Shown here one piece after another: positions 31,299 through 43,200 of a stretch of DNA of 62,000 bases (its first letter is position 1; each line of letters begins with the position of its first letter). This DNA comes from Adiantum capillus-veneris (taxonomy: Eukaryota > Streptophyta > Polypodiopsida > Polypodiales > Pteridaceae): contig CM043946.1 in assembly GCA_014529385.2 (NCBI GenBank), positions 20,206,077 through 20,268,076 on the forward strand, in the 5' to 3' direction. The notes under the pieces are model-generated. The model searched no databases. It saw only the letters and a program-made list of their open reading frames with translations, and had not been told where the DNA came from. The position numbers and the translations under genes are program-made.

Positions 31299-34200
31299 AC
31301 ACACTCTTTTTTTCCTTGCATGTTATTTGCCCATGTCCGTGGTCTTTTCTTCCCGCATTGCTGCCAGGATGGAGAAGCTTGGGTCTTTACTGTAAGAAAG
31401 TTTGAGGGACAGCTACCGCCTCGAACTGCCCAAGTGAATTATGAAGGATTTGCTGAAGGTGAATGACAGTCTTTAACTGTGCTAAGCTTTATAGATGATC
31501 CCAAATTTCTTCTTGTTTTTAAGCTTAGACCGCCTTTTGTTTAAATAGATATAATGGCTGGAGACGAGTTGGTGGTAGATGGCGGAATGGTGAGGTTTGA
31601 GGTGGTTGAGAAGGTTGGGCCTGATGTTCATTGTAGATGCACTGACCCAGGGTTACTTTTACCTCGTGCAAATTTGACTTTTTGGAGAGGTGGGCATCTC
31701 GTGCGTGAAGGCAACTCCATGCTCCCCACAATCTCATCAAAGGTGAACTTTTACTTGCTAATAAATGTTCTGTTGTGAGGTGGGGCTTTGAGATGCATTA
31801 ACAAGTTCTATTAAGATATTTAAAGACCCCTTATTTTTGACACATCTACAGCACTCGATTTCAATTTGAGAAAACAAGCTAATGTATACTGCAAATTAAG
31901 CTATTTGCAGATGATTGTAGGCCTTCCTATTTTCTTGCTTGATGCAAAGAATTGCCATCTTTGTTTTTTTTGAGCAAGAAATTTCCATTCTTACTTCTGG
32001 CAATAATGATCATGTGTGTTGTCTTTTGATCCACGTGCCTTGGCTATTGAGGTTTTAAAAGAAACAAACCCAAAAATCAACGGCAGATCGAGACATCAAA
32101 TAAGGTGTTGTTTTTGTTAGCTAGAACCATGGTCAAAGGGGCTGGGCTATAAGTTGGGCAGAGCCAAGCTTTTTCGAATCGTAGTCACGCCACCCTAAAA
32201 AGGGAGGAAATGGCACTTTTCCCCGCCAGTATTTCGATAAAATGTAACCATCTATTGACAACACAAATGAGAATGATTTGATAATTTTAAATAGTAACGG
32301 ATTGACAATACAACAATCACTAACGGTTCCATTCTGAAGCATGGATTATTATACAAGAACTGGGTGGTGATGATTAAAGAACTTGTCCTCTATGATGTGT
32401 ACTTGATAGACTTGCTTACCTTTCCTGTTCTTGGATGAATTTGGGCTAGGTATTGGTGGTCTTGACTCTTGAGCTTGCCAGGGTTGTACTTCATAACCTG
32501 TGCTAATCAAACTGCCTCTACGAATATCTTAAGTCATTTGTCATGTGCCTATGGCTCTATGTGCCACGTGGACGTGCCACTGTGATGGCTTGAAGCCCAA
32601 GGCTTGTCTACGAAGTATAGGTATTAGGGATTATGTGCCGGCAATTTTGTGAGCCTAGTTGCAAGGCATGCATGCCTAGACAAGTCCATCAGATTATGTT
32701 TTCCGATTTGGAACCCTCTTTGCATAAATGGTTTGTACATGTGTTTGATGGGAGTTGTTACACTTAGGTAGGCATCAGGTGACACTAGTATGAAGCTTTG
32801 GTCAGGGAAACAAGATGGCCCGGTACCCATGTCAAATGTATGAACTATTCCAGAATTTCATGATGTGCACATTACACTTACTGGGTGGTAACTGACTTGC
32901 AGCCTATGTAAAGAGTTCCTCTCTCCCCATTTTTCCTCAAACTTCTCGCCCAAGACTCAGGGTCTCTCGCGTGTTTTGGTGCCATCCTCAGCCCCAAGCA
33001 TTTCTACAACTATCACCACCTCTCTGGCTGCCAACATCGTTACGGTTTCAGCCATACCTGCGATCACCATAGCTGCTGCAAGTCAGCCCACATCTGACTC
33101 ATCTTTGGGCACATTCCAAGCGCCCCTTGCAGCCCATGATGAAGGTAGAGCAAAATCCTAGGAACCCTAGCGGGCTCAGGAGAAGCAGGTGGTATCTTTG
33201 CTGATGAAGAGCAAGTCTCAAAAGGTGGATCCTTGTGCCTGTATACTTGTCAGACTGAAGGCACCTCTATTGCCTTTGTATCTTCTTCTCCTCTTCTTTG
33301 ATTCTGCTCTTCTGGCTCTCTCAAGCTCTGTCCTACTAGATCCTGATACTATCTCCGGTCTCTCTCAAGGCAATTTTATGAGCCTATTTGCAAGGCATGC
33401 ATGCTTGGGCAAGTCCATCAGATTAGGTTTTCTAATCCAGAACCTTCTTTGCATAAATGGTTTGTACATGTGTTTGATGGGTGTTGTTACACTTAGGTGG
33501 GCATCAGGTGACACCAGTATGTAGCTTATGGTCAGGGAAACAAGATGGCCCGGTACCCATGTCAAATGCATCACTTGTTAGTGAGATACGGCAAGAACTA
33601 TTCCAGAATGTCACGATGTGCACATTACACTTACTGGGTGGTAACTGACTTGCAGCTCTAAACTTCAATTTAAAGAGGTCCTCTCTCCCCATTTTCCCTC
33701 AAATTTCTCGCCCAAGACTCACGGTCTCTCGTGTGTTTTGGTGCCATCCTCAGCCCCTAGTGTTTCTACAACCATCACCATCTCTCTGGCTGCCAACCTC
33801 TTTACGGTTTCAGCCATACTTGGGATCACCATAGCTGCTGCAAGTCAGCCCACATCTTCCTCATCTTTGGGTGCGCACATTCCAAGCGCCCCTTGCAACC
33901 CATGATGAAGGTAGAGCAAAAACCTAGGAACCGTACCTTCTTCTCCTCTTCTGGCTCTCTCAAGCTCTGTCCTACTAGATCATGATACTATCTCCTGTCT
34001 CTCTCAAGGCACTGTCTATTTGTGCTGTGGACGCCCTATCCTCCTAGTGCATCTAGCTACCATATGATTTATTTGTTTAGACTGCTATAGTTTTGCTACA
34101 TACACAACAATGTCCCAGTAAACTAATGAATTTTTTTTTCTACTATATGTCTTCTGCATGTATAGTAGGGATAGAGATAAATTGAGGAGGATTCTTTACG

Positions 34201-37200
34201 AGGGCTGAAGAATCAATCCAAAAGTGGGGGTGTATACATCATATCGTGAGACCCTCGCCGAGGCTAGCTAGTTCCATCCCCTGCCTCCATATGTACAAAT
34301 TTGAAGTAACAATAAGCTCTGTTGAAGCTAAGGGTACTTTGTGCCAATGCTAGACTAGTCTCGTTCAATGTCTCAAATTGAACCCAGTAGTAGCATCCTC
34401 TCCCCAATGGAGAGAACATTTCAATCATGGGAATAGGTGACTTGAGCAAGGCAACTCTGAGGGAGTTAAGAAGTTGACTTGTTGACCGTCTCTCTCCAAC
34501 CACTTTGCAGACCAACTGTAACAGACTTGGACACTCCAAGTCGAGAACCAGTCGCGACAGCACCGAATAACCACTTCAAAACAGTTCACAGTTCACAATA
34601 GATTTGCATTGGCCTGGCGGAGTTCCGTGCCTAGAGATATTGGCCCCAAAGACTGGCGCCCCTTTTGGTATTTCTTTTTGTATTAATCAAAGTTCAAGTA
34701 CAAGAGTGGTTGGGTCTCACTCTCAGACTCTGCGTCCAGATGCTCTGCAGAGTGGGAGCCCAATCCACTTATTTATTTTACAAAGGATGCCAAAAGCAGA
34801 GCCCCAAAAGCTTAAAGTCAAAAGCCTAAAAATAAAAGCAAAGGCTCTTTCTCTCACAAGCTCTCTTGAGCTTCAAAGATTAAAGCAAAAGATTTTCACT
34901 CTCTTTCTCTGAAATTGCGTAGCATAAAAGCAAATTGCCGTAAAAGCATATCTCCGCAATTTCCGGAAATCTGCCGTACAGTGCGCTGCAAAAATCGGGG
35001 ATGTTGCCGTACGGTGCCACGTCATCATGTCTGTGCATTTTCCAGGATCTCCCTGCTGCCCTTAGGGTTAGGGTTAGGGTTTTTGGCAGTTTTAGGGTTT
35101 GCAGGTTTTAGGGTTAGGGTTTCCAGAATTAGGGTTTCTGCATTCATATCATCCAAACCCTAGCAATCGGGCAGCCACGTCATCACTTTGTGACATACCC
35201 CCCTCTTGAAAGCATTGTAATTGCCCTCGATTACGCCTGCAAAACAAACAGAGGCCATAAACCGTCTTAGCAGACACTGTACTAATCGACAGTCACATCA
35301 CACGACATCACAGGACATCACTAGACATCACAAGACATCACATGACATTCAACATTCATTCGGATCTTAGACCATGATTTATCGGCAATGTAGCTAGCAA
35401 TCGCATCTAGATCCAGTCGGGACCTCATCGATGTCCGATTGACTTACCCCTATTGCAACCATGTCTATTCGAGATCAATGAAACCAAAATGCTGCAATCA
35501 TTTCGTCTATCAGTTCCTGCACTTAAAAAAGAAGTCAAGAATAAATCAGTATCATATTCCGAAATTCCATTTCATAAAGTCATACAGCAGAATACTGTCA
35601 GCTCTTAGTATCCCTGAAGCTCAAAGAGACATTAGTGACTCTAGTATCAAAATTGAGGCTCTGTTGACAAAGGAGCAGAGTGACTCCCCTCTTGTGCATC
35701 CCACTGCACCAGATCTCCGACCAAGCTGAATTCTGGGTTCCATTTGGAGTAGAATATGTTAAACCAAAAGCCTCGAGGTAAAGTTTCACAATTAGAGGAG
35801 TATCTGCTAGGTCCTCCTCCTCCATCCACTTCGCATCCAATGCAGAATAGTTCTTGAACTTAACCAAGAACCACCTTCGGACTTTACCTTTATTTTTCGT
35901 ATCCTTATGTGCCAAAATCTGTTCAGGAACAAGGATCTCCTCGTTTTCTTCCATTGCAGGTTGCTCGTCAGGCTCCCCATCATCAGGCACATCACCTTTA
36001 AAAGGTTTCAAGAGACTCACATGAAATGCATCGTGAATCCTCCAAGTGTCAGGCAGTTTCAGTCGGAAGGAGACATCATTTATCTTTTTAGAGATCTGGA
36101 AAGGTCCGTAGTATCGCATACTAAGCTTTGGAAAAAGCCTCTCCTTTCCTTTTTTCTTTCTCAGGCGTGCCTTCTCAAAACGTAAGAGCACCCAATCATC
36201 CTCCTTCAATTTCGAGTTTGCGACGATGGCGATCTGTTGCCTTTTTCTGTCGTTCTTGAGATTTCTGCAAAGCCTCCCGAACCTTGGCAAAAGCCGTATC
36301 TAAGTCTCGCGTATATTCATCTGCTTCAAAAATCTTATCTTTCGTGCTTAGGAAGGGTGGCCTTCGCAGCACCTTCAACAATCTCAAACGGCGCCTTCCC
36401 TGTCGAAGAGTGTATCATGTTATGTAGGCAAATTCCACCAAAGGTAGGTATGTTTCCCATTGAGTCTTTTGATTTGAGATATAAGACTTCAATAAATCTA
36501 GAACCATTGAATTGGCAATCTAAGATTGCCCGTTAGTCTGCGGGTGTAACGATGACGAATTGCAACCGCGTGCCAATGTTCTCCCAAATTGCCTTCCAAA
36601 ACAAACTCGTAAATCTGGGGTCCCTGCCGGAGACAATCGTCTCAGGCATGCCATGTAATCTGAAGATCTAGGCCACAAACAGTCTCGCTAAGTGATCTGG
36701 CTCGATTGTTTTCTTCACTAAAACGAAATGAGTCTGCTTGCTAAATCTGTCAATAACAGTCCAGATACCATCGTGACTACTCTGAGTTCTCGGGAGATCA
36801 AAAATGAAATCCATTGCAATACTTTCCCAGGGGCGGGTGGGTATGGACAAAGGCTGTAACAATCCCTGTGCTTTATGCCTGTCAAACTTGACCTTCTGGC
36901 ATACCAAGCAACTGCGCATAAACTTTTCCACATCCTTCTTGAGTCTCGGCCAAAAGAAGTATCTCTCTACCCCTTTCATGGTGGTAGCCATGCCGCGGTG
37001 ACCCGTAATAAGTGGACAGTGGCATTCAATCATAACCTTTTCCCTCAACGGCTGTGTAACACACAACATGGTTTTCCTCATCAAGTAGCCATCCCGAATA
37101 TAATATCCCTCTATTGTCTCCCCCATGCCTTAGCCGTGTGAAAACGTCTGCAAAATCTGGATCTGTGGCATACTAGTCGACCATATCCTCGAAGCTCCTA

Positions 37201-40200
37201 TGATGTATCACAGAAATAGCCAGAACCAACGCCACTCCGTGTCGCGTGTGCTCTCTCTCTATTTCAGTTCAGTTGTTATTTAAGTGCTAAAAGTCTGTTC
37301 AGTCTGTTCTTTTCTATTGGCACGTGGTGCCCGTCTTGTGACAACAAGATAGGAGCCAACTGATTAAACTTAAGGACATTTGGAATGCCCTTCATTGGAA
37401 GCGTTACAATTGAAAGGAAACTCTAATATATATCGGGAATACCATTTAAGATAGTTTGCACAAGTGAACTAACTGGAATAATCTCATTTGCTCCTTGAGA
37501 TCTTTGATCTTGATCACATAACTATCCATGGAATCACCTTGATTCATATGCTCATCCTCAAGCTCCTTACGTAAATAGGAGCACGAGCTTCATTACAACA
37601 TGTATACAAAGTGGCATGTACAGCCATGCCTCTTGAGCAGTTTGACATGAGCCAATGTTGGACCATAGTGCGTTTATCACACTACGCAATCAAAGCATGA
37701 GCGTGTACCAGTCATATGGGAACGTTGTCCCAAGCTCTTGGAACTCGGGAACGCTTTCCATTGAGAGTGCTTTTCCCATTCCCGTTCCAGAATGACTTAA
37801 AAGATGGTGTAAGCAATACTTGTTGGGGTCTTGTAAGACAAACACATGCAATTTTATGACCACTATGAAGATCCTTTGAGGCTCTTTTTTTATTATGCCT
37901 CTTTTCCAGCCATTTGGAGACATATAAAGCATAATTGTAAGCACATTTATGCAATAATGTGGTATTTCGAGTTCCGTTCCCTTTTTCTCCAGCTTATCGT
38001 TTCTGTTCTAGGGAAGAGTTTGTTTTCCAAAACCCTTGTGACTAATGGCCTTTACATCTCTGCCATCCTGTTTTGAGCCTGTGCATCTTCATTATGCCGC
38101 TAAATCTGCTCAAGAGTAAGAGGCACAAATTGTGCAACACCTACAGTGACAGAAGTGAACCTGTGGAATTATCTGCATTACCTCACTTGTACCTCACTTG
38201 CACCCAGTCTGCATATTTCTTACAGACCCTGGATGAATTCACAACCTTGCTTAATGTTTTGCCAACCCTTGGCAACAAGTACATGGCACATCATACAACC
38301 CTTAATGGGTAGTTGGTGCCATTCAACTTATCCTTATAATACAACATTTTGGATAAATCACTGATATCAGCCATGGACGGTGTTCGACAACAATTTAAGT
38401 AAACCCTCACTTGCAACCAGTCTGCATATTTCTTACAGACCCTGGATGAATTCACAACCTTGCTTAATGTTTTGCCAACCCTTGGCAACAAGTACATGGC
38501 ACATCATACAACCCTTAATGGGTAGTTGGTGCCATTCAACTTATCCTTAGAAGACAACATTTTGGATAAATCACTGATATCAGCCATGGCCGGTGTTCGA
38601 CAACAATTTAAATAAACCTATCTAGAGTAAAAATGACACGAGAACACTCGTGTGTGGTAGCACGGACAAGAATAGTCAACAGCACCTGAATTGCAAAAAT
38701 TTGCTTCTGTAAGAAGGATGAAATTACTTGCCTAGTCATACCTGCTTGGCAAGTATCACTGTTATCACTGTTAGGTTTAGGGTTGCAAGGAACACACAGA
38801 TTGCAAGAATAAGTAGAGGAAGCTCAAGAGCTTTGATATGTATATTATATCATACTTGTCAAGGGTAGGAAAGGCATCACTGTGTTGTTGAAGCTCTATA
38901 TACTGAGGAAGATACGAGGATTTTAAGACATTGGACAAGCACCTAGAGGGTCCACTTTAGCTCAGCACCAATTTAAAATTGGATATCACAGTGAAAATGA
39001 GACAGGTTTTTTTCATGTCAAATGAGCATAATTGCCCCCTTGTGATTCTTGAAGCAGCCATCAAGGCAGACATGCATCTACTGTGATTTCTGCAGCTGAA
39101 GTAGCCGGTTTACTTCAGCAAGGGTGTTATTGTTACAGCTTGTACTCAACTATGCATGATTATATCATGGATTTTGCAGATGTAGATTTGTCGAGAGCAT
39201 TGTTAAAAAGTTTCTTATTTATTTGCTTTTGTTGGTTGTCTTTCATGTTTCAGGATTGGATTGACATTGATTTTGGAATAGCCGAGAGTGTGGATTTCAT
39301 CGCCATTTCATTCGTGAAAACTGCAGATGTGATCAAACATCTCAAAAGCTACATAGCAGCAAGATCCCCTCAAAGGTGTCATTGCTACAGCATAATTTAT
39401 TGCATTAGACAACTGTTTAGTTTGCTTTGCTATGTGCACGTGCTAATATGCACTTTCTTTTGCAGAGCAATCGGTGTACTTGCAAAAATTGAGAGCTGTG
39501 AATCCTTGAAGAATCTGAAGGATATCATACTTGTGTCAGATGGTGCTATGGTTGCAAGAGGGGATCTTGGTGCCCAGATCCCTCTTGAGCAAGTCCCTTC
39601 TGTGCAGCAGGAAGTTGTACAGTTATGCAGGCAGCTGAATAAACCGGTTATTGTTGCATCTCAGTTACTGGAATCGATGATTGAGTACCCTACTCCAACA
39701 CGGGCTGAGGTGTGCATCCATGCAGTAAAGCGAATTTTGATGCGATTGTCTTCTTCACTCCTAACAGCTGCTTTTCAAGTCTCATACATGAAGTTTTTAA
39801 CAAGTTCAAGAGCAATTCTGTGAAATTCCCTGCCTTCAAAGACATTGATGTTTAGATGAAAATCCTTTGTGTTTTTGTCTGTATTTATTGATATATATCA
39901 ATTTCTTCTGTGATTTGTCGATGCAATTTACATTTGCCATATTCTTTGTTTCTTGTCTCTGTTTATGTTAACATACTGCAATCTCTTGTTCATATGGATG
40001 AATGAATAAATTATGTAACCTTTTGGACCTTGATTAAAAACCTTGGCATTTCTTCATTTATTGCAGGTTGCTGATGTTTCTGAGATGGTGAGGCAAAGGG
40101 TGGATGCATTAATGCTTTCTGGAGAGTCTGCCATGGGACAGTTTCCTGAAAAAGCGTTGAGCGTTTTGAGGACTGTAAGTCTACGGATTGAGGAGTGGTG

Positions 40201-43200
40201 CAGAGAAGAAAGGATCCATGAGTCTTCAAGCTTGCAACAATTAGCAACATCTCTGCCTGACCAGATTTCAGAACAGATCTGCAATGCTGGGGCTTTAATG
40301 GGTTAGTAGCTTCGCCAAAATAAGTTCTGCTTCGTAATGCTTTTTTTATGTTTTTGAGTGTTTCTCTCTTATAGAAAAAAATGTCGAGATCTGAATCCCA
40401 TAGGTGGAAGATATCATGTATTACTCTTCTTTGGTAATGCGCAAAGTTTTGATGATAACTTTGAAAGACAAAAGTTTTTAGAGCATCAAGCTTGGGTTCA
40501 ATCCAGGCTACTGATATTCCATTAACTTAAGACAAATTTTGTCCAAAAGGATAGCCCTTTTTGATTTGTCACAACCTATTGTGAATATGTGACATGTTGG
40601 GGGTGATTTCAATAATATAGTGACTGTAGAGGATTGGCGGGCGGTTGTGTCTCTTACCTTACCTTCCATTGCATGCTCTGAGAGAGATGCGGGGAACAGA
40701 TTTGTCTTTGCGGTTTCTGGTGTAGATAACTGGCATGTAACTTCCTCAACTCTTACCGTTCTTTTGGGTTATTGGAGAGGTTAGACTGATTTTGTGTTGG
40801 CCATTGGGGTGCCTCTCTCGGGATGACGGTGGCAATCTGGTGTACGACCGTGCTGTCTGACCAATACATCAGTTCCTGTGCAGTTAAGGTTTCAAGGATC
40901 TTTAGGCTCCTACGAGGATCACACATTTCTGATTCAGTATTGCACAAGGTAGATGCTCACGTGCAAACAGATCCTATTTGTATGGTGCGCTTGTACAAGA
41001 CGGATTTGTATGGATTTTTTTTTTGTTTTTTGAAATTTTTTTGGGGGCGTCTGCTGTCCGTGTGTGGACACAATGCCTGGGTGAGGGTATTTTTGAACAT
41101 TGCACTATTGTGTGGCCCTGCAACTTATTAGCAAAGCATATAGAAAATGAAGAGAGAGGCTATATAGCCAAAATTGACCATGCCTCGCAAGGCCAACCTG
41201 TTGTGGAACATCCACACCAATGTCCTTGAGATTGTGAAGACTCCAGGCCAATCCACTCGATGCTTGCAATGCAAGTATTGTGGGACTCAGCAGACAAACA
41301 CTATCACTCCCGTTGTCAGAAACTCCACAAGATTAGGTACAACTCCCAAGGTGAAAGATCAGCAGACTTGTAGAAAAATCGATGGCAAGAGCAGACAAAG
41401 GTAGTGGTACACAGTCCACACAGGATGCTCTTCATGGTGCCCTTTTTGAAGACCTTGGGGACATGGGCAAATAGGATCAGACGACAGGAAGTCTTTATCC
41501 TAGTTCACAGCCACATGGTAGGAGGAAGGAGACTTGTATCATATAGGAGGATGAGGATGTTTTTTCGGAGGATGCTAATGATATTGGGGATCTTCAGTCT
41601 TGACTCTTTCATTGCTTCTAAGTTTCAACCGTGCTGGCTAATTGTTGCCTCGAACTTTGAAGTTGTGGTATCGAAATTTGAGATCGTAGAACAAGTCTAT
41701 GAGTGAAATTTGATATGGTGTTTGAAGTAAGTATTATGAGCAATAACTCACATAGTAGGTACTAGGTAGGTCACTTGATTGATGTTTAATGGGTGTAGGA
41801 CTCTTCATTTAGCTATATAGAGTGATAGTGTTAGGAAATAGGATGTAGCTAAGTAGATAGTAGAGTAGCTTACTTAATGGAGAGAGAGAATTTTTCACAC
41901 ACGAGAGATTATGGAGTAGAGAAATGAAATGAAATGAAATGTTATATTAACGTCTTCAAAATGCCAAAATGACCTATGAGACCAACTTGTTACAAAATGG
42001 TGAATCTAATACCATGTCTGGGTACAAAAGAACTAGAACAAAGATACTAATACTAGAATCCATCCTCATCTGCACTCTGGATGTCGAGAGTATGGCTCGA
42101 ATCCTCTGTTGTAGTCTTTGTCGATGCTGTGTAGTCCCTCTCCTCAATCGTGGCCGTCTGGATCTCCGTAGCTCCAGTGCTCGGTCGATGGGAGTGCTGG
42201 TAGTGGTCGAATGAGTGTGGGCTGAGCTCTGCAGTGATGGCGTTTGTCCCATATCTAGTGAAAAGAAATCTGTAATCTGTCTCTGGGATTGTCTCTCTCT
42301 ATCTCTCCCCAGGAAAGTGTCTCTATATCTGTGTAACTCAAGTAGATATAGCCCAAGACATCTCTGATCTTCATAACTCATGACCCTAGAGAAAGGACCG
42401 AAACCCTCTCTGAATAAGCAATGGAAACGGCCCCGTATCTCATAGTACACTGTGCAATGACATATGTAATGTAGCTCTGTCTCTGACTTTAACTGGCATA
42501 GCTGTCTGCTGGTATCCCTCTGAATCTACCAGTCTCAATCTCCAGCGGATGTGAAGATGTGCGTATCTGACCAATGGCACATCGCAAACCATGAGACATA
42601 TGTGCGTCCATGTAGCTGGGTCGAATCACAAACGTGTCTCTTGTGAGGTGGAGAAGATGCTCTCTATAGAAATCCATCTTCGTGCCCAACTCCTGTGGTG
42701 GCTCTATCCATGTCCTCATGGTATCCAGTTGGATCAGGTCCAGTTGGATCAGGTCCTGACGAATAAGTCTAGTAATCTCCACCCGTGAAAGGGTGCCTGA
42801 AGAGAGTACTGGAAAGGGGGCAGCTTGTCCATGGTGAAGCCATGCGTCTGAAACCATGTTGTCATCTGAGTGATCTGGTAAGCGCCTCAATCTCCATAGG
42901 AGGGGCAACTAGCTCTGCTCGAATGATAGCGTGGGGTACGGAGGCCTTGGCTCTGATCAGTCGAGAGATCATAGATACCAAGGGCCTCTCCATATCTCTC
43001 CAACCATCCTGGCCTACAGAAGGTCCCCATATCTGCACCCCATACAACATAGCTGAAGCTACTAAAGTATCAAAGAGCCATAACTTTGTCCGAGGTTCCT
43101 AGAATTGAAGCTGCGAACACATCCTCTCCAAGCCTCCCAAGGCCGCAAAAGCTCTGGTCAGTCTATTCTCTCCTGCTCTCCCCAAAGAAAACCTCGGCCC

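Larger units (their letters stand above)
34666..37180 (-). mobile_element. Chromovirus (Ty3-gypsy) 3' half with 3' LTR
   Basis: On the minus strand the zinc-binding integrase N-domain, the integrase core, the integrase C-domain, a chromodomain, a polypurine tract and an LTR follow in the order of a chromovirus 3' end. Everything upstream (gag, protease, RT, RNase H) is missing, so the copy is 5'-truncated near 37180. It sits antisense to the pyruvate kinase gene in intron 3. Confidence 0.8.
31743..39253 (+). other. Intron 3 of pyruvate kinase (7.5 kb, transposon-filled)
   Basis: Bounded by AAG|GTGAAC and TTTCAG|GATTGG. From left to right it holds unassigned sequence, a 729 bp tandem duplication, a chromovirus 3' half on the minus strand, and copia gag fragments on the minus strand. 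From about 38620 to the 3' splice site I see no element. Confidence 0.9.

Noticed and set aside
34653-34664. TGGCGCCCCTTT on the plus strand as a second tRNA-Asp primer site
   Set aside because: Only the first seven bases match, no plus-strand LTR ends before it, and the surrounding element runs on the minus strand.
35064-35145. Telomere end or true interstitial telomere
   Set aside because: The motifs are few and interrupted and lie inside an LTR, so they are better seen as part of the LTR.
37690-38076. Open frames on both strands of intron 3 between the chromovirus and the gag repeat
   Set aside because: None carries a motif, and they overlap each other in shadow fashion.
39083-39823. A continuous 246-codon protein across exons 4 and 5
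   Set aside because: The frame runs through an intron and past a splice donor; the pyruvate kinase homology stops at the GT sites.
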